Under the pieces are notes generated by a model. It searched no databases. It worked only from the letters and a program-made list of their open reading frames with translations, and was not told the DNA's origin. DNA of 64,000 nucleotides from Pseudomonas nunensis (lineage in GTDB: Bacteria; Pseudomonadota; Gammaproteobacteria; Pseudomonadales; Pseudomonadaceae), in contig NZ_CP101125.1 in NCBI RefSeq assembly GCF_024296925.1, positions 7,183,001-7,247,000 of the forward strand. Direction: 5' to 3'. This document shows, piece after piece, positions 25,687-34,464 of the stretch. Position 1 is the stretch's first letter; every line of letters begins with the position of its first letter. Both the position numbers and the translations under genes were made by a program.

Positions 25687-26694
25687 ATGGGTATTGATCT
25701 TCCGCTGATCTGGGCCGTGATCATCATCTTCGGCATCATGATGTACGTGGTCATGGACGGTTTCGATCTTGGCATCGGGATTCTCTTTCCGTTCATCCCG
25801 GGCAAGACCGACCGTGACGTGATGATGAACACCGTCGCCCCGGTCTGGGACGGTAACGAAACCTGGCTGGTACTAGGCGGCGCGGCGTTGTTCGGCGCCT
25901 TCCCGCTGGCCTATTCGGTGGTGTTGTCGGCGTTGTACCTGCCGCTGATCTTCATGCTGATCGGGCTGATCTTTCGTGGTGTGGCGTTCGAGTTCCGCTT
26001 CAAGGCCAAGGACGACAAGCGCCATCTGTGGGACAAGGCCTTCATTGGCGGTTCGGTGGCTGCAACCTTCTTCCAGGGTGTGGCGCTGGGGGCGTTTATC
26101 GACGGCTTGCCGGTGGTTAACCGACAGTTTGCCGGTGGTTCTCTGGACTGGCTGACGCCGTTCACGATGTTCTGCGGCGTAGCGCTGGTGATTGCCTACG
26201 CGTTGCTCGGCTGCACCTGGCTGATCATGAAGACCGAAGGCAAGTTGCAGGAGCAGATGCATAACCTGGCGCGGCCCTTGGCGTTCGTTGTGTTGGCAGT
26301 GATCGGTATCGTCAGCATCTGGACCCCGCTGGCCCATGCCGATATTGCCGCGCGCTGGTTCACCTTGCCGAACCTGTTCTGGTTCCTGCCGGTACCGATC
26401 CTGGTGCTGGTGACCATGTACGGTCTGATCCGTGCTGTGGCCCGCAACGCGAACTACACGCCGTTCCTGCTGACCCTGGTGCTGATCTTCCTCGGCTACA
26501 GCGGCCTGGGCATCAGCCTGTGGCCGAACATTGTGCCGCCGTCGATCTCGATCTGGGACGCTGCCGCGCCGCCGCAAAGCCAGGGCTTCATGCTGGTGGG
26601 CACGCTGTTCATCATCCCGTTCATCCTGGGCTACACCTTCTGGAGCTACTACGTGTTCCGCGGCAAGGTCACCCATGAAGACGGCTATCACTAG
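25687..26694 (+). CDS. cioB: Cyanide-insensitive terminal oxidase subunit II
   Basis: A 335-residue CydB/CioB-type subunit with eight or nine helices: YVVMDGFDLGIGILFPF near the N terminus and VWDGNETWLVLGGAALFGAF are diagnostic. It forms the oxidase with CioA. The intergenic gap is only three bases, so the pair is co-transcribed. A REP element begins on its stop codon and separates it from the small membrane protein at 26762. Confidence 0.96.
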   Translation: MGIDLPLIWAVIIIFGIMMYVVMDGFDLGIGILFPFIPGKTDRDVMMNTVAPVWDGNETWLVLGGAALFGAFPLAYSVVLSALYLPLIFMLIGLIFRGVAFEFRFKAKDDKRHLWDKAFIGGSVAATFFQGVALGAFIDGLPVVNRQFAGGSLDWLTPFTMFCGVALVIAYALLGCTWLIMKTEGKLQEQMHNLARPLAFVVLAVIGIVSIWTPLAHADIAARWFTLPNLFWFLPVPILVLVTMYGLIRAVARNANYTPFLLTLVLIFLGYSGLGISLWPNIVPPSISIWDAAAPPQSQGFMLVGTLFIIPFILGYTFWSYYVFRGKVTHEDGYH

Positions 26695-26738
26695 TAGGAG
26701 CAAAGCTTGCTCGCGATGGCGTCATCACTGACGCCATC
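26694..26738. repeat. Degenerate REP element inside the cio operon
   Basis: GTAGGAGCAAAGCTTGCTCG then CGATGGCGTCA-TCAC-TGACGCCATC, starting at the last base of the cioB stop codon. The hairpin may act on relative mRNA stability between cioB and the next gene. Confidence 0.8.
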
Positions 26739-26761
26739 CCCTTCAAGAGAGGATCGAACAC

Positions 26762-26929
26762 ATGTCCACCAAACCTTCCCTGCACGACATCGAACAGGCC
26801 GAAAAAAAGCCGCTATGGCAGCGGCTCGGATGGTTGGCGATGATCTGGACCGGCAGTGTCGTGGCCCTGTTTATCGTGGCCAGCCTGATGCGCATGTTCA
26901 TGAATGCCGCAGGCCTGACCACCCACTGA
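26762..26929 (+). CDS. DUF2474 small membrane protein, possible accessory subunit of the Cio oxidase
   Basis: A 55-residue protein with a charged N-terminal third (MSTKPSLHDIEQAEKKPLWQ), one membrane helix (LAMIWTGSVVALFIVASLM) and a short tail. Size, topology and position directly after cioAB are those of DUF2474 proteins. By analogy with CydX/CydP it may stabilise the oxidase; that is inference. GAGAGG precedes the ATG. A strong terminator follows at 26972. Confidence 0.85.
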   Translation: MSTKPSLHDIEQAEKKPLWQRLGWLAMIWTGSVVALFIVASLMRMFMNAAGLTTH

Positions 26930-26971
26930 AACACCCACAGTTCCCATCCCGATGCCTTGTGGCACGGCCTC

Positions 26972-26997
26972 AACCCTCCTGACGGAGGGTTTTTTTT
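26972..26997 (+). terminator. Intrinsic terminator of the cioAB operon
   Basis: AACCCTCC-TGAC-GGAGGGTT followed by a run of eight T. It lies between the small DUF2474 gene and the convergent rlmG. Confidence 0.92.
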
Positions 26998-27004
26998 GCC
27001 CGGG

Positions 27005-28129
27005 TTATTTGCGCGCCTTAAGAATCACGAATTTCGGGGTAGCCGCCACTTGCTCGACACCGCGGAACAGCCGCGCCAACTTGCTGTGATAACCCAAGTG
27101 ACGATTACCGACGATGTACAACGCGCCGCCGACCACCAAAGCCTCCCGGGCCTGCTGGAACATCCGCCAGGCGAGAAAGTCACCGACGACTTGTTGCTGG
27201 TGGAAGGGTGGATTGCACAGCACCACATCCAGCGATTGCGGTTCCTGACCGGCCAAGCCATCGTCGGCGCGCACGATTACATCCCGTTCACCCAACGCCG
27301 CGCGCCAGTTTTCACTGGCCGATTGCACGGCCATGAATGACTCGTCCACCAGCGTGTAATGCGCTTCAGGGTTTTGCAGGGCGCTGGCGATGGCCAGTAC
27401 ACCGTTGCCGCAACCCAGGTCAGCAACCCGCGCTGCGCCGAGGTTTTTCGGCAGATGCGGCAGGAACGCCCGGGTGCCGATATCCAGGCCTTCGCGGCAG
27501 AACACATTGGCGTGGTTAAGCAGTTCGATCGCAGGCTCGTCGAGCAGGTAGCGCGATGGGTAGGGCGATGCGACAGGTGGTTTGGATTGCGCGGTGGCAA
27601 TCAGCAACCGGGCCTTCTTCACCGCCAACGAGGCTTGTACCGGGCCGATGTAGCGCTCCAGCAAGTCCCCGGCAGCGCGAGGCAGGTGCTTGACCATCGC
27701 CGCCGCAATCACCTGGGCACCCGGGGCCAATTGGCCTTGCAGGCGAATCAGTTGTTCTTCAAGTAAGGCGAGGGTTTTCGGCACCCGGATCAACACCCGG
27801 TCGAACGGCCCAACGAACGCTTCACTGGCCGGCACGCTCGGCACTGCGTCAAACGCTTTCCCATTGCGGATCAGGTTCTTTTCCAGCCCCAGGAAGGCCA
27901 GGAACGAGTCGCCACTGCTGGTCACCTGAACCTTGCCTGCCAGGCTGGCGGCCAATGCGCCGAAACTGTCGTTGAGTACCAACACCCGAGAGTCCGCAGC
28001 CGGTTGTTGCTCGGCCAGATGATTGAGCAGGTATTCGTCGGCGGCATCGAACGCTTGCAGTGGTTCATTCTGCTGTTCGGGCTGGCGAATCAGGTCGAGT
28101 TGGGCGAAAGGTGTTTCGAGCAAGGGCAT
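27005..28129 (-). CDS. rlmG: 23S rRNA (guanine-1835-N2)-methyltransferase
   Basis: A 374-residue two-domain RsmC/RlmG-type methyltransferase. The N-terminal half is the degenerate methyltransferase-like RNA-binding domain (VLVLNDSFGALAASL); the C-terminal half has the SAM motif VADLGCGNGVLAIAS and the catalytic NPPFHQQ, where Asn-Pro-Pro handles the exocyclic amine of guanine. The spacing and length agree with E. coli RlmG (378). It modifies G1835 of the large subunit rRNA. It converges on the cio operon and is downstream of ppoR on the same strand. Confidence 0.95.
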   Translation of the reverse strand: MPLLETPFAQLDLIRQPEQQNEPLQAFDAADEYLLNHLAEQQPAADSRVLVLNDSFGALAASLAGKVQVTSSGDSFLAFLGLEKNLIRNGKAFDAVPSVPASEAFVGPFDRVLIRVPKTLALLEEQLIRLQGQLAPGAQVIAAAMVKHLPRAAGDLLERYIGPVQASLAVKKARLLIATAQSKPPVASPYPSRYLLDEPAIELLNHANVFCREGLDIGTRAFLPHLPKNLGAARVADLGCGNGVLAIASALQNPEAHYTLVDESFMAVQSASENWRAALGERDVIVRADDGLAGQEPQSLDVVLCNPPFHQQQVVGDFLAWRMFQQAREALVVGGALYIVGNRHLGYHSKLARLFRGVEQVAATPKFVILKARK

Positions 28130-28306
28130 GGGGCGGGAGGCTCTGGATAATCAACGGGTATCCCGCAGCCAAGGGGCGATGTAGCGGGCAGAAACGACCG
28201 AGTGGACTGCGTCGTGAAGGGTCACACGTCACCACTCTGGAAGAATCGCAAATGGTACGTTTTTTTCTATTGGATTACCCGCAGGTTTTCCTTGAATCGA
28301 ACCGCT

Positions 28307-29020
28307 TCAAATAACGCCGTGCCTGACCGCTTTGGTCACGGCGGCAGTTTTGTTGCAGACCCCGAGTTTTTCGATTGCCCGGTGCACGTGGAAATTCACA
28401 GTGCGCTCGCTGAGGCTGAGGATTATGGAAATTTCGTACGCGGTCTTGCCATCGGCGGACAGCTTCAATACCTCGACTTCTCTGGGAGACAGATGCGGTG
28501 CGATTGGTTTCGATACGCTTTTGGGCAATGCCTTGGCGGCCAGACTGTGCAGATGACGACTGATGAAAACCGTGAAGCCGAGATTTTCATACAATTCATA
28601 AGCGCTAATGGGGCAATGGCTTCTAGCCAGACTCAGAATGCTGCAAAGGCCGCTCTCCTGATCATGGATCGATTGCGACCAACCATGTTGAAGCCCTTCC
28701 TGTTGCAAGGCTTGCCACATCCAGGGCGTCTTTGAAAAAACCTCTTCGGTCCACATAATCGGCAACATGGATTGATTGCAATGAGCCACTATCGGGTCGA
28801 TGGCAATGAATTTGTTTTCTTTATATTGGGTGTTCCATGCAGGGGGAAAGTTATTTCGGCTAAAGGTATGGTCCTGAGTACCAATAGTTTTTGATGTTAT
28901 TGAAAACGCACAGAATTTATACCCCAGGTTTTTAATGAAATTGAGTGAAATCTGGTACGCGATGTCAATTTCATTGGAGTAAGACAATTGCGTTAACTGC
29001 GACTCCTTCCACATTTCCAT
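28307..29020 (-). CDS. ppoR: LuxR solo with intact acyl-homoserine-lactone pocket
   Basis: A 237-residue quorum-sensing regulator: autoinducer-binding domain (about 15-160) and LuxR helix-turn-helix (about 170-235, HLSPREVEVLKLSADGKTAYEI). Relative to TraR the pocket residues are kept with exact spacing: Trp57, Tyr61, Asp70, Pro71 and Trp85 (AWNTQYKE, AIDP, PIMW), and the later Gly. No luxI gene is in the window. Position next to rlmG, cioAB and fprB matches the gene named ppoR in P. putida. The N-terminal coding half is markedly AT-rich (about 32% GC in 28861-28920 by hand count), unlike its neighbours. GGAGG lies before the ATG. Confidence 0.92.
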   Translation of the reverse strand: MEMWKESQLTQLSYSNEIDIAYQISLNFIKNLGYKFCAFSITSKTIGTQDHTFSRNNFPPAWNTQYKENKFIAIDPIVAHCNQSMLPIMWTEEVFSKTPWMWQALQQEGLQHGWSQSIHDQESGLCSILSLARSHCPISAYELYENLGFTVFISRHLHSLAAKALPKSVSKPIAPHLSPREVEVLKLSADGKTAYEISIILSLSERTVNFHVHRAIEKLGVCNKTAAVTKAVRHGVI

Positions 29021-29355
29021 TTTAGTCCTCCATATTTATGTATCACTGGGGTGGCCCTTTGGATCCAAGGATCCGGCACGCACCGAGTGTAGGAGGTTTC
29101 TGGTACGTACGCTCCAATTTTTTGGATATGTATGGCGTGCGAGAAGTGCATAACAGATTCTGGGTGTATGTAGCTGTGTGACGAAACTAAATTAATGTTG
29201 AAAAGCCATTTATGCGTTTAATTGTCATTTAGAACTAGCGTTTATTGTTATTTAAATAATAAAAAAGCCACCGCTGCTAAAGCCACTACAAATCGCCGGT
29301 GTTTAAGTCCTCGGCTTTGCGGGACACTGGGGGCACCTGTTCAATGGAGTGCCCC
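29021..29355. other. AT-rich intergenic region between ppoR and fprB
   Basis: 335 bases between divergent genes. It contains GGATCC-AA-GGATCC at 29060-29073 and a long AT-rich tract (29180-29270). No lux box, Fur box or coding sequence was recognised. Promoters for both genes must lie here. Confidence 0.7.
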
Positions 29356-30132
29356 ATGACCGCCAGTGCAGAAAAATTCACACGCCAGACCCTGCTCGAC
29401 GTCCAGCCACTGACGCCGAGCCTGTTTACCCTGCGCACAACCCGGGACTCGGGTTTTCGCTTTCGTGCCGGGCAATTCGCGCGTCTGGGGGTGACCAAAC
29501 CTGATGGCAGCACGGTGTGGCGCGCCTATTCCATGGTTTCGTCGCCGTATGACGAGTTTCTTGAATTCTTCTCCATCGTTGTGCCGGGAGGCGAGTTCAC
29601 CAGCGAGCTGAGCCGTCTGGAAGTGGGGGATACGTTGCTGGTAGAACGCCAGGCCACGGGCTACCTGACTTTGGATCGGTTCGTCGATGGCCGCGATCTC
29701 TGGATGTTATCCACAGGCACGGGCGTGGCACCGTTCCTCTCGATCCTGCAGGATTTCGAGGTATGGGAAAAATTCGAACGCATCATCCTGGTCTACAGCG
29801 CTCGCGAAGGCCGCGAGCTGGCTTATCAGGACCTGATCGCAGGGCTGGCGCAGCGTGACTACCTGGCGGAGCATGCGCACAAACTGCAATTCATCCCGAC
29901 GGTCACCCGCGAACAGATTCCTGGCGTCCTGAATGGTCGGATTACCACCCTGATTGAAAATGGCGAGCTGGAGCGGGCGGCGGGGCTAGAGCTGACGCCC
30001 GAGCATTCACGAGTGATGATCTGCGGTAACCCGCAAATGATCGATGACACGCGTAAATTGCTGAAGCTGCGTGATATGAACCTGAGCCTCAGCCGGCGAC
30101 CCGGCCAAGTGGCGGTGGAGAACTATTGGTAA
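29356..30132 (+). CDS. fprB: Ferredoxin-NADP+ reductase
   Basis: A 258-residue flavoprotein. The N-terminal FAD domain has RAYSMVSSPYDEFLEFF (the RxYS FAD-binding motif) and the C-terminal NADP domain has MLSTGTGVAPFLSIL and VMICGNPQMI, ending with an aromatic residue in VENYW that stacks on the flavin. It exchanges electrons between NADPH and ferredoxin or flavodoxin, for iron-sulfur repair and redox balance. The sequence is of the second Pseudomonas type (FprB) and the location near mscL and ppoR agrees. The ATG at 29356 is chosen over earlier in-frame ATGs because GGAG lies before it and the family starts there. Confidence 0.93.
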   Translation: MTASAEKFTRQTLLDVQPLTPSLFTLRTTRDSGFRFRAGQFARLGVTKPDGSTVWRAYSMVSSPYDEFLEFFSIVVPGGEFTSELSRLEVGDTLLVERQATGYLTLDRFVDGRDLWMLSTGTGVAPFLSILQDFEVWEKFERIILVYSAREGRELAYQDLIAGLAQRDYLAEHAHKLQFIPTVTREQIPGVLNGRITTLIENGELERAAGLELTPEHSRVMICGNPQMIDDTRKLLKLRDMNLSLSRRPGQVAVENYW

Positions 30133-30133
30133 T

Positions 30134-30164
30134 AAAAAACGGCGCCCCGAAGGCGCCGTTTTTA
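30134..30164. terminator. Bidirectional intrinsic terminator
   Basis: AAAAAACGGCGCC-CCGA-AGGCGCCGTTTTT between fprB and the convergent mscL. Confidence 0.92.
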
Positions 30165-30180
30165 CATCGCTACACAGCCT

Positions 30181-30594
30181 TCAAGGTCGGTCGTTCTGAG
30201 CCTTGAGCAGATCGCGGATCTCGCTCAGCAGTTCTTCTTCTTTGGTCGGCACCGGCGGCAGAGTCGGGGCCACGGCTTCTTCACGCTTCAGGCGGTTGAT
30301 GGCCTTGACGCCCATGAAGATCGCGAACGCAACGATCACGAAGTCGATCAAGCTCTGGATGAACTTGCCGTACGCCAGCACCACCGCCGGGATGTCGCCA
30401 TTGGCGGCCTTGAGCGTAACAGCCAAGTCACTGAAATCCACCCCACCGATCAACAAGCCGATTGGCGGCATGACCACATCGCCGACGAACGACGAGACGA
30501 TCTTGCCAAACGCGGCGCCGATGATGATACCGACGGCCATATCGACCACATTGCCTTTGACCGCGAAGGCCTTGAACTCGTTAAGCACGCCCAT
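30181..30594 (-). CDS. mscL: Large-conductance mechanosensitive channel
   Basis: A 137-residue channel of the usual MscL size. [20 protein letters not shown] is the N-terminal amphipathic segment and pore-lining helix 1, [20 protein letters not shown] helix 2, and the C-terminal helix [16 protein letters not shown] forms the bundle. It opens under membrane tension to release solutes on osmotic downshock. Monocistronic; it shares a bidirectional terminator with fprB. Confidence 0.97.
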   Translation of the reverse strand: MGVLNEFKAFAVKGNVVDMAVGIIIGAAFGKIVSSFVGDVVMPPIGLLIGGVDFSDLAVTLKAANGDIPAVVLAYGKFIQSLIDFVIVAFAIFMGVKAINRLKREEAVAPTLPPVPTKEEELLSEIRDLLKAQNDRP

Positions 30595-30881
30595 AGGTTA
30601 TTTCCTTGTTACAGATGAGGTTGGTGAACGCAGTGTAAATCAGCAAAACGCATCCTGCTCGACACAACTGCTTACAACGCTTGCCTGCTATCGACCTGCT
30701 CATTTGCAGAAAGTTTACAAAAGGCCACCATTCGCGCGCGGTTTACCCGCTCTAGGCCGGGCCTTCCAGCACCTTTTTACTATCGCCTCGGTGTGGCATT
30801 TCTATTTAGGTTTTGGGCTGGCGGTCACTAGCCTCTGTTGAGCGCACCTGGATGCGCTTTATAAAATCAGAGGAAACTCCT

Positions 30882-32423
30882 ATGACAACTTCCCTTGGCC
30901 TTGGGGCTTATTCCCATCGCCGCGCCCTGGGCGTCTTGAGCGCCGGCCTGCTGTCCTTTTCCGTGAGTGCCGCGACACTCACCCGCGATAACGGCGCCGC
31001 CGTCGGCGACAATCAGAACTCGCAAACCGCCGGCGCCACGGGCCCGGTGCTGCTGCAAGACGTGCAATTGATCCAGAAACTCCAGCGGTTCGACCGTGAA
31101 CGCATTCCGGAACGCGTGGTGCATGCCCGGGGTACTGGGGCCCACGGTACGTTCACTGTGACCGATGATCTCAGCGACCTGACCAAGGCCAAGGTGTTTG
31201 CCGGCGGCCAGAGCACGCCGGTGTTCGTGCGCTTCTCGGCGGTGGTCCATGGCAATCACTCCCCGGAAACCCTGCGCGACCCGCGCGGTTTCGCCACCAA
31301 GTTCTACACTGCCGACGGCAATTGGGACCTGGTGGGCAACAACTTCCCGACCTTCTTCATCCGTGACGCCATCAAATTCCCGGACATGGTGCACGCCTTC
31401 AAGCCGGATCCACGCACCAACCTTGACGACGATTCGCGTCGTTTCGATTTCTTCTCCCATGTGCCGGAAGCCACACGCACCCTGACTGAGCTTTATTCCA
31501 ATTCCGGAACACCTGCCAGTTATCGGGAAATGGACGGTAATGGTGTCCATGCCTATAAGTTAGTGAATGTCAAAGGCGAAGTTCACTATGTGAAATTCCA
31601 TTGGAAAAGTTTGCAAGGCATTAATAATCTCGATCCAAAGGCTGTCGAAAAAGTCCAGGGCAAAGACTACAGTCATATGACTAATGATCTGGTGGCTCAT
31701 ATAAATAAGGGCGACTTTCCGAAGTGGGACTTGTACGTTCAAGTCGTGAATCCGCAAGACTTGTCTAAGTTCGATTTTGATCCATTGGACGCCACCAAGA
31801 TCTGGCCGGGTATTGCTGAGCGAAAAGTTGGACAAATGGTGTTGAACCGTAATCCGGCCAATGTGTTCCAGGAGACCGAGCAAGTTGCCATGGCGCCCGC
31901 CAATCTTGTTCCCGGTATTGAACCATCGGAAGATCGTTTGTTGCAGGGGCGAGTGTTCTCGTATGCCGATACGCAAATGTATCGCCTGGGGCCAAATGCT
32001 CTGCAACTGCCGATCAACGCGCCCAAAGTTGCGGTCAACAACGGTAACCAGGATGGCGCGATGAACAGCGGCGCCAGCAGCAGCGGCGTGAATTACCAGC
32101 CGAGCCGTTTGCTACCCCGTGAAGAACCTGAAGCCGCGCGCTACAGCCAATCGGCGCTGTCGGGCAGCACCCAGCAGGCGAAGATTCAGCGCGAGCAGAA
32201 CTTCAAGCAGGCCGGCGATCTGTATCGCTCCTTCAGCCAGAAAGAACGCCAGGACCTGATCGACAGCTTCGGCGGCTCGCTCGCCACCACCGACGACGAG
32301 AGCAAGCACATCATGCTGTCGTTCCTTTATAAGGCCGACCCGGAGTACGGCACCGGCGTGACCAAGGTCGCGAAGGGTGATTTGGCGCGGGTCAAGGCGC
32401 TGGCGGCCAAACTGGTCGACTGA
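30882..32423 (+). CDS. katB: Periplasmic catalase
   Basis: A 513-residue monofunctional heme catalase with a signal peptide (RRALGVLSAGLLSFSVSAAT), so probably periplasmic. Catalytic residues: the distal His in ERVVHARGTGAHG, Asn in LVGNNFPTFFIRD, and the proximal Tyr in RVFSYADTQMYRLG. It removes hydrogen peroxide. AGAGGAAA precedes the ATG at 30882. It is followed by ankB, which in P. aeruginosa is needed for full KatB activity. Bases about 31490-31990 are clearly AT-richer than the rest (38-40% against 68% GC in hand-counted lines), suggesting a recombinant patch. Confidence 0.96.
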   Translation: MTTSLGLGAYSHRRALGVLSAGLLSFSVSAATLTRDNGAAVGDNQNSQTAGATGPVLLQDVQLIQKLQRFDRERIPERVVHARGTGAHGTFTVTDDLSDLTKAKVFAGGQSTPVFVRFSAVVHGNHSPETLRDPRGFATKFYTADGNWDLVGNNFPTFFIRDAIKFPDMVHAFKPDPRTNLDDDSRRFDFFSHVPEATRTLTELYSNSGTPASYREMDGNGVHAYKLVNVKGEVHYVKFHWKSLQGINNLDPKAVEKVQGKDYSHMTNDLVAHINKGDFPKWDLYVQVVNPQDLSKFDFDPLDATKIWPGIAERKVGQMVLNRNPANVFQETEQVAMAPANLVPGIEPSEDRLLQGRVFSYADTQMYRLGPNALQLPINAPKVAVNNGNQDGAMNSGASSSGVNYQPSRLLPREEPEAARYSQSALSGSTQQAKIQREQNFKQAGDLYRSFSQKERQDLIDSFGGSLATTDDESKHIMLSFLYKADPEYGTGVTKVAKGDLARVKALAAKLVD

Positions 32424-32442
32424 TCCCCGTTTGCCTGAAACG

Positions 32443-32464
32443 CGGGGCCTCATTCGGGGCCCCG
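32443..32464 (+). other. Hairpin between katB and ankB
   Basis: CGGGGCC-TCATTCGG-GGCCCCG with no T-run after it. More likely an mRNA stability or attenuation hairpin in the katB-ankB transcript than a full terminator. Confidence 0.6.
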
Positions 32465-32484
32465 TCAGACCAAGGAGCCTACCC

Positions 32485-33039
32485 ATGCGTTTTTATCTAT
32501 CCCTGTTTCTGGCAGCCCTGTCGTTCAGCGTGTTTGCCGGACCGACGACGGAGGTCGCGAAAGATCCCGCCGCACTGAAAGCCCAATTGCAGGATTACTA
32601 CTTCGATGCCGCGCGCCGTGGCGATGTGCCGATGCTCGACACATTTATCGAGGCCGGTTATTCCCTCGATACGAGAGACGACAAAGGCTACACCGCGCTG
32701 ATTCTGGCGGCCTACCACGGCCAGAGTGCCGCCGTGGACCGCTTGCTTGCCGCTGGCGCCGATGCCTGCGCACAGGATCAGCGTGGTAACACGGCGCTGA
32801 TGGGTGCCATCTTCAAGGGTGAAGTGCAGATTGCCCGGACCTTGCTGACCACCAATTGCAGTCCCGATCAGCGTAACGGCGCCGGGCAGACGGCGGCGAT
32901 GTACGCCGGGCTGTTCAACCGTGTCGAGTTGCTGGATGCACTCAAGGCCAAGGGCGCCGACCTGAACGCCGAGGATCCGCTGGGCAATAGCGCCGCGCGT
33001 CTGGCCAGCGGTGAAATCCGCAACGCGCCGCCGCGCTGA
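32485..33039 (+). CDS. ankB: Periplasmic ankyrin-repeat protein
   Basis: A 184-residue protein with a signal peptide (FYLSLFLAALSFSVFAG) and about four ankyrin repeats, e.g. DDKGYTALILAAYHGQSAA and DQRGNTALMGAIFKGEVQIA. In P. aeruginosa the homologue encoded after katB supports KatB activity, possibly as a scaffold in the periplasm. AAGGAG lies before the ATG, 61 bases after the katB stop, with a hairpin in between. Confidence 0.94.
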   Translation: MRFYLSLFLAALSFSVFAGPTTEVAKDPAALKAQLQDYYFDAARRGDVPMLDTFIEAGYSLDTRDDKGYTALILAAYHGQSAAVDRLLAAGADACAQDQRGNTALMGAIFKGEVQIARTLLTTNCSPDQRNGAGQTAAMYAGLFNRVELLDALKAKGADLNAEDPLGNSAARLASGEIRNAPPR

Positions 33040-33084
33040 TCCGGCCCGGCTGCGCTATCATCGCGGTTTTTGCCGGGAGTTCAG

Positions 33085-34452
33085 ATGGCCAAGGCCAAGC
33101 GCATGTACGGCTGCACCGAGTGCGGCTCAACCTTCCCCAAGTGGGCCGGCCAGTGCGGCGAGTGCGGGGCCTGGAACACGCTGACCGAAACCATGGTCGA
33201 GAGCGGCGGCGCTGCGGCGCCCAGCGGTCGTACCGGGTGGACCGGCCAACAAGCGCAGATCAGGACCCTGGCGGAAGTCAGCGTCGAAGAGATTCCACGT
33301 TTTTCCACAGCCTCCAGCGAACTCGACCGCGTGCTCGGCGGTGGCCTGGTGGACGGCTCCGTGGTGTTGATCGGCGGTGACCCCGGCATCGGTAAGTCGA
33401 CCATTCTGTTGCAAACCTTGTGCAACCTCGCCAAGAGCATGCCGGCGCTGTACGTCACCGGTGAAGAATCCCAGCAACAAGTGGCCATGCGCGCGCGGCG
33501 TCTCGGTTTGCCCCAGGACAAGCTGCGGGTGATGACCGAAACCTGCATCGAAACCATCATCGCCACGGCCCGGCAGGAAAAGCCCAAGGTCATGGTGATC
33601 GACTCGATCCAGACGATTTTCACCGAACAACTGCAATCAGCACCCGGCGGCGTGTCCCAGGTTCGCGAAAGTGCGGCGTTGCTGGTGCGTTATGCCAAGC
33701 AGAGCGGCACGGCGATTTTCCTGGTGGGCCACGTGACCAAGGAAGGCGCCTTGGCCGGCCCGCGAGTGTTGGAGCACATGGTTGATACCGTGCTGTATTT
33801 CGAAGGCGAATCCGATGGGCGTTTGCGTCTGCTGCGGGCGGTGAAAAACCGCTTCGGCGCAGTCAACGAACTCGGCGTGTTCGGCATGACCGACAAAGGC
33901 CTGAAAGAAGTCTCCAACCCTTCGGCGATTTTTCTCACGCGGGCTCAGGAAGAAGTTCCGGGCAGTGTGGTCATGGCGACGTGGGAAGGCACCCGGCCAA
34001 TGCTGGTCGAAGTGCAGGCGCTGGTGGATGACAGTCATTTGGCCAACCCGCGTCGGGTCACCTTGGGGCTGGATCAGAACCGGCTGGCCATGTTGCTGGC
34101 GGTGCTGCACCGTCACGGCGGGATTCCGACCCACGATCAGGACGTGTTCCTCAACGTGGTCGGCGGGGTCAAGGTGCTTGAAACCGCGTCCGACCTGGCG
34201 CTGATGGCTGCGGTGATGTCCAGCCTGCGCAATCGGCCGCTGCCGCATGATCTGCTGGTGTTTGGCGAAGTCGGGTTGTCGGGTGAAGTGCGCCCGGTGC
34301 CGAGCGGTCAGGAACGCCTGAAAGAAGCCGCCAAGCACGGCTTCAAGCGCGCCATCGTGCCCAAGGGCAACGCGCCGAAAGAGGCCCCGCCGGGGTTGCA
34401 GATTATTGCGGTGACCCGACTGGAACAGGCGTTGGACGCATTATTCGAATAA
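33085..34452 (+). CDS. radA: DNA repair protein RadA/Sms
   Basis: A 455-residue recombination ATPase. Domains: four-Cys zinc finger (CTECGSTFPKWAGQCGEC), RecA-like ATPase with Walker A GGDPGIGKST, the RadA-specific KNRFG motif (VKNRFGAVNELGV), and a C-terminal Lon-protease-like domain. It works as a branch-migration helicase in homologous recombination. The ATG at 33085 gives the standard N terminus MAKAKRMYGC; an upstream ATG at 33070 is less likely. Confidence 0.97.
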   Translation: MAKAKRMYGCTECGSTFPKWAGQCGECGAWNTLTETMVESGGAAAPSGRTGWTGQQAQIRTLAEVSVEEIPRFSTASSELDRVLGGGLVDGSVVLIGGDPGIGKSTILLQTLCNLAKSMPALYVTGEESQQQVAMRARRLGLPQDKLRVMTETCIETIIATARQEKPKVMVIDSIQTIFTEQLQSAPGGVSQVRESAALLVRYAKQSGTAIFLVGHVTKEGALAGPRVLEHMVDTVLYFEGESDGRLRLLRAVKNRFGAVNELGVFGMTDKGLKEVSNPSAIFLTRAQEEVPGSVVMATWEGTRPMLVEVQALVDDSHLANPRRVTLGLDQNRLAMLLAVLHRHGGIPTHDQDVFLNVVGGVKVLETASDLALMAAVMSSLRNRPLPHDLLVFGEVGLSGEVRPVPSGQERLKEAAKHGFKRAIVPKGNAPKEAPPGLQIIAVTRLEQALDALFE

Positions 34453-34464
34453 CCACCGAACCCC

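Noticed and set aside
29060..29073. GGATCC-AA-GGATCC near ppoR as a lux box
   Set aside because: It does not fit the 20-bp lux-box pattern (CTG...CAG arms) and each half is simply a restriction-site palindrome.
30595..30881. OxyR binding site upstream of katB
   Set aside because: ATAG/CTAT-type elements are present but not with the four-fold spacing needed; no confident site could be fixed.
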